NCBI RefSeq assembly: GCF_913776295.1
Contig: NZ_CAJYOJ010000004.1
Location: 1 to 64,000, forward strand
Direction of reading: 5' to 3'
DNA from: an uncultured Pedobacter sp.
GTDB taxonomy: Bacteria; Bacteroidota; Bacteroidia; Sphingobacteriales; Sphingobacteriaceae
DNA length: 64,000 nt
The notes beneath the pieces were generated by a model that searched no databases, had not been told where the DNA came from, and saw only the letters and a program-made list of their open reading frames with translations. The position numbers were made by a program, and so were the translations under genes. Positions 17,730-26,650 of this stretch are shown one piece after another (position 1 is the stretch's first letter; each line of letters starts with the position of its first letter).

Positions 17730-17859
17730 TCTGTCCGTAGAGTTAAGCACAGCGACTCTGCTGATTATGGTATAGTATTGAGTTTCTAAACCCAACTTGG
17801 TTTTCATCTCTATTCGTAATCTCATTACACTCAACCTAAGGCTCAAGACTACGGACAGA
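17730..17859. repeat. 130-bp element with 11-bp perfect inverted ends (TCTGTCCGTAG)
   Basis: TCTGTCCGTAG at 17730-17740 and CTACGGACAGA at 17849-17859 are exact inverted copies. The interior has no gene. The element supplies the last eight codons and the stop (17836) of the helicase gene, and it cuts the 5' side of the 17594-17729 remnant. So it inserted into, or mediated a deletion between, two genes. It is MITE-like in size; no direct target duplication is obvious. Confidence 0.55.
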
Positions 17860-20800
17860 CGGGGGCATGTGATAATGATCTCCATCATTTTTCCTAATGA
17901 AACCAAGCAAGTTATCCAACTCTCTTTCAGCTGAATCCCACCAATTTGTTGACCAAATTCTATGAAAAACGAAACCAAACTTTTCCAACTGTTCCTGTCG
18001 AAACAGGTCCCATGCATACGCTTCGGGACTGCTATGATATTTAGCTCCATCACACTCTATTGCGATCATAGGCTTGCCAGGAACTTTGGGCTTAATGACC
18101 ATGTCTATTTTAAACCCTCCTATTTTGTATTGCTGCTCAATTCTATCTGGACCTATATGCTGAGCGAGGCGGTCAAATACCTCATCCTCAAAGACAGATT
18201 CAGAACCTATTCCTGGTTCTGAATGGTCATATTGTTTGTCTACACAAAATTCGCCCAATAAATTAAGGATATTTTCTCTCAATTCATGATTCTGATCACT
18301 AACTGCCTTGGCATAGGCAAGATAAGCATAAAGAACCGCTCTACCTTTGTTACCCTTCGCTTGGATTAATTGTGAATATTGTCCAACATACTCTTTGGGA
18401 AAAGAGTTGCAAATAATTAACTTATCTTTTGCTCTAGTTATAATTACATTTAGCATTCTATGGCCTTTTCCTTGAATTATGGGGCCGAAGCTTTGCGAAA
18501 ATGTACCATTGACCTTTCTTCCGAATGTTGTAGATATGATGATAATATCACGTTCATCGCCTTGGATGTTCTCCAAATTCTTGACAAAAAAACTATCGCC
18601 TAACCTGCTAATCAAAAAATCAAATCTGGCAGACATCCTACGAGCTTCAGCAATTTCCTCAAGAATCAAGTTTCGTTGATAAATATTAAAAGTTGCTATT
18701 CCGACAGACGGAAACGTTCCATCTGAACGTTCAGAAATCTGCTCACCCAGAATTTTTACTATTGCTAAAGCTTCTTCTTTATTAATCTGATTATCGTATA
18801 TACCATCCACCTGGATAAATTCAATTGGCGTATATTCTTTTGAAGCAGGAACCGGGATTAATCGCTTTCCGTAAAACGCATAGTTGCTGAAATCAATCAA
18901 AAACGGATGGCGTGACCTATAGTGCACTGTAAGATACGATTCTTTAAATCCTCTATCCACCGCAAATGCCAATAAGGATTCACTATCGGCCAGATTGATC
19001 TGTGAGCGCTGAAGGGAGTGCTCTGATTCAATATCATCATCGCTTTCATCTTCTCCTTCTAAAGGTTCTAATGACGCCCCACTACCCTCGAAATAAGATG
19101 ATGGAGCCATTTGATGCTTATCTCCGGATACAATCTTCGCCTTTCCCCTGACCAGTGATGCATAGGTATCCTCAAGCCTCAACTGACTGGCCTCATCAAA
19201 TATTACAATATCGAATATCCCCTCCTCTAAAGGGATGATAGAACTACAAACCGATGGATTTAACAAAACCACTGGAAAGAAATCAGTAAACAATTCAAAC
19301 TCACTTTTTATGATTGTCCTCAGCGAGTTTCGTCTCATACCTTTTGACCCTTTTTTATTGAATAGACTATTAACTGCATTTCCGCGGGACTTAAAAAAAC
19401 GCACACTGCCTAGCTGCTTATCTTTCCATTGGGCAACAATATTTTCGAGTTGTGCAGCGTTGAAATCTTCTTTCAGTTTTACAAACTGCTGTAATTCGTA
19501 ATCATTTTTTGGCAAGTTCTGAGGTTCATGATAGGAAAGCACCCAAAACAAGTACCAACATTCAAAAGCTTTATCCCAATTTTTTTCGACATTCAGAGCG
19601 ACCAAATCAACGGTTTTTTTCAAAGCAGGGCTTAGACCTTGATAAAAACTTCTCCAATCATAATACAAACGGAATAACGGTTGGAAAGTTATGAACGCAG
19701 TGGATGTTGTCAGCAGTTTTTCACAGCGCTCAATAGCACCAGCAAAACTATCATAGGATAGATTGAGCTCATGACAAACATTGATTTCGGCATTTGAAAT
19801 ATCCTCAAAATAGAGGTACAATTCATTATATGCCTGCGCTCTCGAATCCAAATATTGGCGGAATTCCCTGTACAAACCCAGGATGTTACCTAGCTTGTCG
19901 ATAATATTCGGAATTCGATCAATCAGCATATTGACCTCATCTAAATGCTCGGCCTCCAGGATATGATCACGGTTTATCATATCTTGAACTAAATCGGTAT
20001 ATTTTTTTAACGCAGTTTTGGTTAGATCTTCGAAAGTCTGAAATCGCTCATGGAAATGTAGCTCTTTCATTTTGGACACATACTTTTCAATAGTCTCCGG
20101 CACGGTTGCTTTCCAGTCTTCCAATTTGTCTTTCAGTTCATGCAGATTACCCACAAATACAGAAAGATCGACCGCAACAATTTCGTCATTATAGCTATGG
20201 ACAAGATAATTTTCCGTCAGGTGAGTTGTACGGATATGCTTAATCCTAGCGATAATATCACCTCTACCGATAGCGATATCCCTGTATTTTTTTAGGAAGA
20301 GGCCTAGAAACTTCGTCTTAAGCTTTTCGCCCGGCCCATTTGAAAACACAGACTGTCCGTGGATTGATACCAAACCATTCACAAACTGAAAATATTCGGA
20401 CAGAGCGGTGCCCAAATTTTCACTGTATGTATTATAATGACTCGTTAAGTCATCCCGGTATTGCTGTTTGATTTTTTTTGACTGGGTGTGAAGTATCGCA
20501 AGTTCATCGATTAGGGCGTGAACGGCTTTCTCAATCCCAAACTCCGTTGAAATTTTTGCATTTAATTGTTCGCCGGCTAGAAATGGTAACAGAGGCTCGA
20601 ATTCAGATTTTATTGCTTTTGGCAACACGTTCACAAAGTCCTGAATCCACTTATCGTATTGATCTGAAAGCTTATTAATGTGTGCATTTATTTTTGGAGC
20701 ATTCGATGATACCTTGGCCGTAAACGCTTCCAGCCGAACTCGGGCTTCTCCTACCGTTGAACCTGCAAAAAGACGGTCGGCCAATATACTGAAAATTTCT

Positions 20801-22317
20801 TGGCTTTCTAAAGACTGACGATAAAGATTGCTTGCCTTAGAAAGCAGACTAATTAATGCGTTCAGCTCATTTTCATTCTTAATAAATTCAAAATCCTGTG
20901 CATCCAGAATTCCTTTCAAAGGAACATGGTTGAAATTTTTCCTAAGCGACAGATACCTTCCGACAATCATGTCCCAGGTCTGACCTCTAAGAATAGGTTT
21001 GGCCAATGCAACATGCTGAGCATTGATTATGCCCGTAAGCTCATTTAGTTGTTCACTAGCCAGGGAATATTTCGACTTAACACGGTCGACATACTGGTAA
21101 GCAGGCAACGAATTTTGTCTATCGCGTACCGAATCGACAATGGCCTCTCTATCATCGTTAACGTCGTCTATCACTGCAACCAGTGAGGCCATTTGTGGAT
21201 TGGCTTTCTCTATATTGCGGCGAATGACGTCCAGTGCAGTCTTTTTCTCGCAAACGACTAAACATTTGAGTCCATTAGCCAACGCATTAGTTACTAATGC
21301 TGTCAGAGACTGGCTTTTACCGGTTCCTGGGGGACCCTGAATTATCTGGTTGGTATGATTTCCCAATGCTTCGATAATTGCCTGTTGAGCAGGATCGGTA
21401 TTCACCGCACTAAAGGGAGAGTCAGATAAATTTTCCACTGTAAGGTTTTCAAACTGGAACTCCTCATGCCTTTCCAACAACCGTGCGATGTCTGTGATTA
21501 TACTTTCTTTCTGGGCTCTAAATAAGCCAAAGACACCGCCAAAATGGATATAGGCCTTGTTATTAGCTATTGCATCGATTCCGGCCGCATCAGGAAGCCA
21601 GTCTACCGGCGTTTTAAATTTCTCTGTTAAAATAGCTTCGTAGTCGGAGATTGAGCCGGAATTCAGTGCATTCAATACCGCTCCACAGGCATCGATAAGC
21701 TCTTTTTCATCAATCACAGCATCTTCCAAAGCCTCCTCCGATAAACTGGGCAGAACAATATCGTCCTCACCCTTGATAAAAGATAACAATACTTCGTTGA
21801 TCGAAACAGAGTGGATATCCGAATCTATGGTCTCGCCAGAGGGCTGAACTACCTTATTTCTCAGGAAAGACCATTCATTTACTTTATTGCGGGATTTAAT
21901 GGCTTCCAAAGGCCAAACGAATAGTGGCGCTTTGATAATTTTGGTCGGATCTTTAACAGACCGTTTAATCAGTATTGGATATCCGAAACCCAATGTTTTG
22001 ACACCATGCTCTTTATGATAATCATCATTTTCTATGATTATTGAATTCATTCGCTTAGCAATGAGGCCAAGGCGCTTTTGTTCATCCTGATTTAAAGTAT
22101 TTAGATCTATGCTATCAAAGGTTACTTTAAACTCAAATGCTTGTTTAGCTAATAAAGTCTTTAAGAATTTTTCTGCTAAGTTATTTTCTATAAGATCGAA
22201 CTGCTTTAAATCTAATCTGGTAGCAAACCTTCCAGGAAGGGCATTCAAATGGATTGATCGGGAACTACCACCTTTTAGTTTACTCTGCAAAGCCTGCAGA
22301 AATATTTTAGAGGACAT
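17836..22317 (-). CDS. DUF4011-like / superfamily 1 helicase / Vsr-like nuclease protein (Hhe-type defence candidate)
   Basis: 1493 residues. The N-terminus (about 1-300) resembles DUF4011, for example IIKAPLFVWPLEAI at 128-140. An SF1 (Upf1-like) helicase starts with NTDPAQQAIIEAL and Walker A GPPGTGKS (328-335). A long, mostly helical insertion (about 400-1000) precedes the Walker B FDEASQLR (about 1037) and motifs III-VI (VSGDKHQMAPSS, VHYRSRHPFL, NIQGDERDIIIIS, NVIITRAKDKL). The C-terminus is a Vsr/MTES_1575-type PD-(D/E)XK nuclease: KIDMVI, AIECDGAKYHSS (about 1424), then a terminal helix. The same domain order defines the single-gene Hhe anti-phage system. The last eight residues derive from the 17730-17859 insert. 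It has its own promoter region downstream of tRNA-Leu. Confidence 0.85.
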   Translation of the reverse strand: MSSKIFLQALQSKLKGGSSRSIHLNALPGRFATRLDLKQFDLIENNLAEKFLKTLLAKQAFEFKVTFDSIDLNTLNQDEQKRLGLIAKRMNSIIIENDDYHKEHGVKTLGFGYPILIKRSVKDPTKIIKAPLFVWPLEAIKSRNKVNEWSFLRNKVVQPSGETIDSDIHSVSINEVLLSFIKGEDDIVLPSLSEEALEDAVIDEKELIDACGAVLNALNSGSISDYEAILTEKFKTPVDWLPDAAGIDAIANNKAYIHFGGVFGLFRAQKESIITDIARLLERHEEFQFENLTVENLSDSPFSAVNTDPAQQAIIEALGNHTNQIIQGPPGTGKSQSLTALVTNALANGLKCLVVCEKKTALDVIRRNIEKANPQMASLVAVIDDVNDDREAIVDSVRDRQNSLPAYQYVDRVKSKYSLASEQLNELTGIINAQHVALAKPILRGQTWDMIVGRYLSLRKNFNHVPLKGILDAQDFEFIKNENELNALISLLSKASNLYRQSLESQEIFSILADRLFAGSTVGEARVRLEAFTAKVSSNAPKINAHINKLSDQYDKWIQDFVNVLPKAIKSEFEPLLPFLAGEQLNAKISTEFGIEKAVHALIDELAILHTQSKKIKQQYRDDLTSHYNTYSENLGTALSEYFQFVNGLVSIHGQSVFSNGPGEKLKTKFLGLFLKKYRDIAIGRGDIIARIKHIRTTHLTENYLVHSYNDEIVAVDLSVFVGNLHELKDKLEDWKATVPETIEKYVSKMKELHFHERFQTFEDLTKTALKKYTDLVQDMINRDHILEAEHLDEVNMLIDRIPNIIDKLGNILGLYREFRQYLDSRAQAYNELYLYFEDISNAEINVCHELNLSYDSFAGAIERCEKLLTTSTAFITFQPLFRLYYDWRSFYQGLSPALKKTVDLVALNVEKNWDKAFECWYLFWVLSYHEPQNLPKNDYELQQFVKLKEDFNAAQLENIVAQWKDKQLGSVRFFKSRGNAVNSLFNKKGSKGMRRNSLRTIIKSEFELFTDFFPVVLLNPSVCSSIIPLEEGIFDIVIFDEASQLRLEDTYASLVRGKAKIVSGDKHQMAPSSYFEGSGASLEPLEGEDESDDDIESEHSLQRSQINLADSESLLAFAVDRGFKESYLTVHYRSRHPFLIDFSNYAFYGKRLIPVPASKEYTPIEFIQVDGIYDNQINKEEALAIVKILGEQISERSDGTFPSVGIATFNIYQRNLILEEIAEARRMSARFDFLISRLGDSFFVKNLENIQGDERDIIIISTTFGRKVNGTFSQSFGPIIQGKGHRMLNVIITRAKDKLIICNSFPKEYVGQYSQLIQAKGNKGRAVLYAYLAYAKAVSDQNHELRENILNLLGEFCVDKQYDHSEPGIGSESVFEDEVFDRLAQHIGPDRIEQQYKIGGFKIDMVIKPKVPGKPMIAIECDGAKYHSSPEAYAWDLFRQEQLEKFGFVFHRIWSTNWWDSAERELDNLLGFIRKNDGDHYHMPPSVRSLEP

Positions 22318-22568
22318 ATAAAAGCAATTAATCTAAACACCAAAAATTTGAGATTCATAAATGTACAGAAATTTTGGATATCTCGAAATGACACCGCATT
22401 TTCTACGCGGGGACGAAAAATATCCCTTACTAGCGCGAGTCTTAGTGCATCCAGGTTTAAGCAATGGACTGACTTGTGCCCTAATTAATCACAGATTAAT
22501 CCTGACTAATTATTGGTAACTATTCACTTTTTTATTGGTCCGATTAAAGCCAGGTATGGCCAGCACTA

Positions 22569-22604
22569 TAAAAAACAAAAGAGTTTGGTAAAACCAAACT
22601 CTTT
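22569..22604 (-). terminator. Intrinsic terminator of the tRNA-Leu transcript
   Basis: On the minus strand AGAGTTTGGT, a short loop, ACCAAACTCT (22603-22580), followed by TTTTGTTTTTT. It starts 2 bases after the tRNA 3' end. A strong, textbook Rho-independent shape. Confidence 0.85.
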
Positions 22605-22605
22605 G

Positions 22606-22689
22606 TACCCAGAAGCAGATTCGAACTGCCACGCCGTTGCCAGCGCCACCCCCTCAAGATGGTGCGTCTACCAATTTCGCCACCTGGGT
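22606..22689 (-). tRNA. tRNA-Leu (anticodon GAG)
   Basis: 84 bases on the minus strand. The acceptor stem ACCCAGG/TCTGGGT (with a G-T closing pair) carries discriminator A, the D arm contains AAATTGGTAGACG, and the anticodon stem is CCATC/GGTGG with loop TTGAGGG, so the anticodon is GAG. A long class II variable arm and the T arm GGCAG-TTCGAAT-CTGCT follow. CCA is not encoded. A terminator follows at once. The promoter seems to be upstream of the degenerate second 5' half at 22719-22761. The helicase gene lies on its 3' side. Confidence 0.95.
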
Positions 22690-22718
22690 TTATTTTATCA
22701 TACTGTCACTCCCAATTT

Positions 22719-22761
22719 GATGGTACATCTACCATCCCGACAGCTATCCGCCCACCTGGGT
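22719..22761 (-). pseudogene. Degenerate 5' half of tRNA-Leu
   Basis: The minus strand reads ACCCAGGTGGGCGGATAG, then 10 extra bases, then ATGGTAGATGTACCATC. This matches the tRNA-Leu 5' half (ACCCAGGTGG-CGAAAT...TGGTAGACGCACCATC) with an insertion in the D arm. No matching 3' half follows, so it cannot form a tRNA. It lies 29 bases before the intact gene and a few bases after the presumed transcription start. Confidence 0.6.
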
Positions 22762-22771
22762 TTGAAGTTTG

Positions 22772-22803
22772 CAAATATATAAATTAACCCTAGTGTGCTG
22801 CAA
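22772..22803 (-). promoter_or_regulatory. Promoter for the tRNA-Leu transcript
   Basis: The minus-strand -7 box TATATTTG (22779-22772) has GTTG (TTG at 22803-22801) 21 bases upstream. This fits the Bacteroidota consensus TTTG-N19-21-TAnnTTTG. The predicted start is around 22765, just before the degenerate tRNA half. Confidence 0.6.
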
Positions 22804-23091
22804 CATTCATAAAATATTTTTTGAAGTAAAATTGCAGAAACCAGGTCCGAACATCGTAAACTTATCTCTGCATCCGGCAAATGGTAAACTTATTCCAGTA
22901 TGGAACACTGCACTGAACATACATAATAGTTTAACCTTTCCAACGGACTTTCGCCGTACTTAAGTCGGAGTTTCGTCGGATTTATGACAATTGAATCCGA
23001 ATTAAAGCCGATGAAATTTAAAAGTAAACACCTCTTATTTGTTTATTAATCAGCTATTTTCTATTTTGTAATACATAAATTAATACGTATC

Positions 23092-23730
23092 ATGGGAAAA
23101 ATAGAAAACGGAATTAACGGTGGCTTCACCGGCTCGGTGGGCGCCGTGACGGGCTATTACCTGAACGGGAAATGGGTGATCAGGAGCAAACGCAGAAAAT
23201 CTATCAAAAACAAAACCGGTAGTGCTGATCAAAAGGCCTGCAGATCGCGTTTTACCATCATGCAGACCTTCTTAAGTCCTATTGTTGCTTTTATCCGCAT
23301 CGGTTTTAACCTGGAGTCGAAAAAACGGATGATGACTGCCCATAATGTGGCGAAATCCTATAACATGCTGAATGCCCAAAACGCCGGCGGCGAAATCGAC
23401 TATGCCGCTGTGCGTTTAACCTTTGGAAACCTCAGCGGTGCGGAGGGCATTAAGGTGGAACACGACGATGCGGGTGTACATTTCAGCTGGAGGGATAATT
23501 CAAATGGCTATCACAACAGAAAATATGATCAGGTCATGCTGATGGCTTATGATGTGGAAAACAAAATGGCTTTCTTCGAAACAAGCGGCGCCAGGCGATT
23601 TAAAGAAAGGGAAAGCCTGGAAATTCCGTCCCTTTATAAAGAAAAAACATTTCACACCTGGATGGCTTTTATTTCAGATGATAGAATGGAAATATCAATG
23701 AGTACCTATTGTGGCAGTTTCATTTTTTAA
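23092..23730 (+). CDS. DUF6266 family protein
   Basis: 212 residues. The start MGKIENGINGGFTGSVG, then GYYLNGKWVIRS, is the DUF6266 signature (Gly-rich N-terminus, then a basic stretch RSKRRKSIKNKTGSADQ). The central part (FLSPIVAFIRIGF ... KSYNMLNAQN) and a beta-sandwich C-terminus fit the family's usual length. Function unknown; many Bacteroidota carry several paralogues. It is monocistronic, between tRNA-Leu and the MBL hydrolase. Confidence 0.82.
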   Translation: MGKIENGINGGFTGSVGAVTGYYLNGKWVIRSKRRKSIKNKTGSADQKACRSRFTIMQTFLSPIVAFIRIGFNLESKKRMMTAHNVAKSYNMLNAQNAGGEIDYAAVRLTFGNLSGAEGIKVEHDDAGVHFSWRDNSNGYHNRKYDQVMLMAYDVENKMAFFETSGARRFKERESLEIPSLYKEKTFHTWMAFISDDRMEISMSTYCGSFIF

Positions 23731-23763
23731 TAGAACCGGAATTAATCGCTACATTCTACGATT

Positions 23764-24528
23764 TCAACACTCAAAAGATAGCCCATCATAAGCCAGCCTG
23801 ATGTTCGATGGCAAGTCTTTTCCCACATCAGCATGTTTACCCAGATTATGGCTGATATGCGTTAAATAAGTGGTTTCTGCTCCAACCTTTTTGGCAAAGC
23901 TAATGGCTTCGCTTAAGGTAAAATGAGAAATGTGCGGTTCTCTCTGCAAAGCATTAATCACGAGGATCTTTGTGCCCTTTATTTTTTCAAAACTTTGTTC
24001 TGATATGGTTTTAGCATCCGTAATGTAAGTAAAGTCACCAATTCGATATCCGGTAATCGGCAATAAGTGGTGCATCACCTCGAAAGGTGTAATGGTACTT
24101 TCGCCAATTTTAAAATCTTGGCCATTAGTTACCGTATGGAGGTTAATCTGTGGTAATCCATGGTATTTGGTTTCAGCAAAAATGTAATAAAATTCCCTTT
24201 TTAGGGCCGTTTGCACCCTTTCGGTAGCATATACGTCTATTACCTTATGTAATAAATAATTAAAGGGACGGATATCATCTAAACCGGCAATGTGGTCTTT
24301 ATGTTCGTGGGTAAATAAAACCGCATCCAGATCTTTCACCTTTTCGCGCAAAAGCTGGTAACGGAAATCAGGTCCACTATCTACTACAATGGTTTTATCA
24401 GCTGTTTCAATTAAAATAGATGTCCTTAAACGGTTATCGCGTTTATCGGTAGAACGACAAACGTCGCATTTACAAGCGATTACGGGAACGCCTTGAGAGG
24501 TACCGGTGCCTAAAAACGTGATCTTCAA
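23764..24528 (-). CDS. MBL-fold metallo-hydrolase, PhnP-like
   Basis: 254 residues. FLGTGTSQGVPVIACKCDVC opens the protein with three cysteines (19, 21, 24), as in PhnP-type phosphodiesterases. The metal motif is HEHKDH (74-79), with later ligands in VMHHLLPITGY, FTYITDAKTI and YLTHISHN. PhnP cleaves ribose 1,2-cyclic phosphate in phosphonate use, but no phosphonate genes are near, so a general cyclic phosphodiesterase role is all that can be said. Single gene. Confidence 0.88.
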   Translation of the reverse strand: MKITFLGTGTSQGVPVIACKCDVCRSTDKRDNRLRTSILIETADKTIVVDSGPDFRYQLLREKVKDLDAVLFTHEHKDHIAGLDDIRPFNYLLHKVIDVYATERVQTALKREFYYIFAETKYHGLPQINLHTVTNGQDFKIGESTITPFEVMHHLLPITGYRIGDFTYITDAKTISEQSFEKIKGTKILVINALQREPHISHFTLSEAISFAKKVGAETTYLTHISHNLGKHADVGKDLPSNIRLAYDGLSFEC

Positions 24529-24662
24529 ATTGCAGCAGTAATAAAGGTGAATGGGCTATTAGGCCGCAATTTAAAGCTTTTTATTTAAATATCGCTCTAG
24601 ATATGATCCCGATAAACGATTTTGGCAATTTATTCTCTTTACGCAAAGCTTATAACAAGCTG

Positions 24663-24935
24663 TTAAAACAATTCGGTTTGCTGCAGGGAGAGGTAAAACT
24701 GCCTTTGCTTCTCCTCCAGCAGGTTTTCCTCCACGGTGGTTTGTTTTACGAGTGTGACCAGCGCCGCAATTTTCCCTTCCAGATTAGAAAATTTATTGAC
24801 TACGATGATTTTGTTATGCTCCAGCACACAGGAACCCGTTTTAAAATTCCCTTTCTCATAGCGGACTTTATAGCCCATGGCCAAAAGCAGGGCTTCTAAT
24901 TTCTCTAAAGTATGGTTTGTTAGCGGCAATGACAT
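24663..24935 (-). CDS. Conserved small hypothetical protein
   Basis: 90 residues from the ATG at 24935 (MSLPLTNHTLEKLEALLLAMGYKVRYE). The in-frame ATG at 24971 would translate the promoter-like element at 24942-24968 and is rejected. The middle GSCVLEHNKIIVVNKFSNLEGKIAAL looks like a small alpha/beta fold, the end is helical. It resembles uncharacterised proteins of Bacteroidota; no function known. Confidence 0.7.
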   Translation of the reverse strand: MSLPLTNHTLEKLEALLLAMGYKVRYEKGNFKTGSCVLEHNKIIVVNKFSNLEGKIAALVTLVKQTTVEENLLEEKQRQFYLSLQQTELF

Positions 24936-24941
24936 TGAAAA

Positions 24942-24968
24942 CAAACTTAGATAAATCTGCGCAGCATT
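24942..24968 (-). promoter_or_regulatory. Promoter-like element shared with ftsK
   Basis: 27 bases identical except for one position to 29274-29300 in front of ftsK. Read on the minus strand it holds the palindrome CTGCGCAG and ends in TAAGTTTG, a TAnnTTTG -7 box, 7 bases before the ATG at 24935. Transcription would then start almost at the start codon (leaderless). Confidence 0.55.
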
Positions 24969-25157
24969 CATAAATACGGGAGGAAAAATTTATCAACCAG
25001 TGCATTCATTTCCATCCTGAACAATGTTCTATCGATTATAATTACTACGCGGTCATTATGCTGAACTTGTCTTAAAAGTCAATAGCTACTTCGCCGTCAG
25101 CATCTTTCCTGCCGTTAACTTGTCTTAATTACTTAAAATAATTTTAGGTTAATATCA

Positions 25158-25561
25158 ATTTCCGCTCTATGCCGCGGTGGCATGGTAGTTTTTCGCAGTT
25201 CTTGTTGTTTTTAGCGGTGCTCAAGAATGCTTCGCATTTTGTCGCGCCAAAGTACCCAAAGCGCTTTGTCAATCCAGCAATGAGCCTTTTACACAATCCC
25301 ACACGCATCAAAAAAACAGCGGCACTTTGTTTAATCAGTTGTGTTTGCGTCCTTTTTGGCCTGATTGAGCCCTGCGGGATTTGTGTTCAATTCTTTCAAA
25401 GCTTTGAATCATTTCTGATGAACACAAAACCACTGCGTTTCAGGTTTGTTAGTGCCATTTTACCTGAACAGCAACTGTTTTTTGATTTCTCCGGCTCTTG
25501 GGATTGACAGCGTCCTTCGGTAAAACCTGTGTATTATTAAAGCGAGCTAGCATAGCGCCGA
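25158..25561. repeat. Core of the long repeat family, copy C
   Basis: Shares with copies A and B the sequence from CCGCTCTATGCCGCGG, through CGCCAAAGTACCCAAAGCG, CAGCGGCACTT and AACACAAAACCACTGCG, to GGGATTGACAGCGTCCTT. About 50 extra bases sit in the central loop (about 25335-25385). Neither inverted end is recognisable, so it is a truncated or recombined copy. A half of the CGTCATGCTGA repeat lies just before it (25051-25107). Confidence 0.65.
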
Positions 25562-25685
25562 AACTACGCTCAAAAAGATCTCTCCCCGCCTGTACGGGCA
25601 GGTACTACGGAGATGACGATTCATGATAAACTTGTCATCAAAATCTTCTAAAATCATTGTTTCTTAAAAGGAACAAGCCACTTAA

Positions 25686-25741
25686 ACCCGACAGCAGCGG
25701 CAGCGCCCGATTCTTCATCGGGCCTATAGCAAATGGCGGGA
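25686..25741. repeat. Short GC-rich intergenic repeat (CCCGAT...ATCGGG, AGCGG type), copy 1
   Basis: GCAGCGCCCGATTCTTCATC, then GGGCCTATAGCAAATGGCGG: a hairpin (CCCGAT/ATCGGG) followed by a conserved tail. Related copies are at 43713-43770 and 59996-60060, all between genes. Confidence 0.55.
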
Positions 25742-25872
25742 CTGCAACAACCGAAGCATTACTGCAATTGCTTTTCAAAAAAAATGCTACCTGTTTACAC
25801 GATTTAATTGTTGTCCATCAATAGCTACTTATCACTAAATAAAATACGACCCCCGATTTAGGTCCTGTAAAC

Positions 25873-25904
25873 AAAAAAAGGTCCAGCTGTTTCCAACTGA
25901 ACCT
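25873..25904 (-). terminator. Intrinsic terminator of lolA
   Basis: Minus strand: AGGTTCAGTTG, loop, CAGCTGGACCT (11 pairs with G-T wobbles), then seven T. It is about 35 bases after the lolA stop. Confidence 0.8.
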
Positions 25905-25938
25905 TTCAGGTTTCATCCCGCCTTGGCGGTAATTTCTA

Positions 25939-26589
25939 TTATCTTAAATCTACCACTTCAACACCAGGGTATTTTTTTGCATCGAAAGCAAAAGTAGTTT
26001 CCGGTACATTCACATTTGGTGAAAAAGTTTTCACATTGTAAGTGTATTTATTTCCGTTTTTATCAAACAATACCACATTGGCAATTTGCTTAGCGGCTTT
26101 ATCAATACTTAAACGTACTTTAAAAATCGATTTTTTAGCATCTACAGGAGTCAAATCAATCATTTGATAGGTTTTCGCACCCGCTTTTTGTTCTCCCGTA
26201 TAAACGTATTTAAATCCTTTTTCGTAAACGGTGAAAATTTTGGCCGGATTAATGGCATCGCCACTGTTATCTACATTACTTACCTGCACCTCTTTATCTT
26301 TTTTCAGGTAAGTCCACTGGCTTTTGCCGTCACTAAACAATTCCTGATTGGTCATGGCTACTTTATACTTGTTAGAATTGGCTTTAACATATAAAGTACC
26401 TTGCTGGGTTTCTTTTACTTTAGCCTTCGGATTATCGAGCGTAAAGGTAAAGTCTGTTTTCACCACATTGTACGACTTGTATTTTTTACTCACCTCAGCT
26501 AAAATGGCTTTAGCTTTCGCATCAGTTTGAGCATAAGTTGAAGTTGTAAAAGCCACCACAACCATTAATGCCGAAATTAATTTCTTCAT
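25939..26589 (-). CDS. lolA: Outer-membrane lipoprotein carrier protein LolA
   Basis: 216 residues with a signal peptide (MKKLISALMVVVAFTTSTYA). The mature part has the LolA pattern: early helix ILAEVSKKYKSYNVVKTDFTFTLDNP, then an open beta-barrel with GTLYVKANSNKYKV and WTYLKKDKEVQV. LolA carries lipoproteins across the periplasm. It follows ftsK by about 60 bases on the same strand, an arrangement frequent in bacteria. The terminator at 25873-25904 closes the unit. Confidence 0.9.
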   Translation of the reverse strand: MKKLISALMVVVAFTTSTYAQTDAKAKAILAEVSKKYKSYNVVKTDFTFTLDNPKAKVKETQQGTLYVKANSNKYKVAMTNQELFSDGKSQWTYLKKDKEVQVSNVDNSGDAINPAKIFTVYEKGFKYVYTGEQKAGAKTYQMIDLTPVDAKKSIFKVRLSIDKAAKQIANVVLFDKNGNKYTYNVKTFSPNVNVPETTFAFDAKKYPGVEVVDLR

Positions 26590-26650
26590 CTGTTCTTTTT
26601 TAAATTTTTCCTTTGAAACGTTAGAGTAGATTTTTCGCTATTGGTTTAAT

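Noticed and set aside
17727..18053. 108-codon minus-strand frame overlapping the helicase 3' end and the inverted-repeat insert
   Set aside because: It overlaps the helicase nuclease domain in another frame and has no family features; a shadow.
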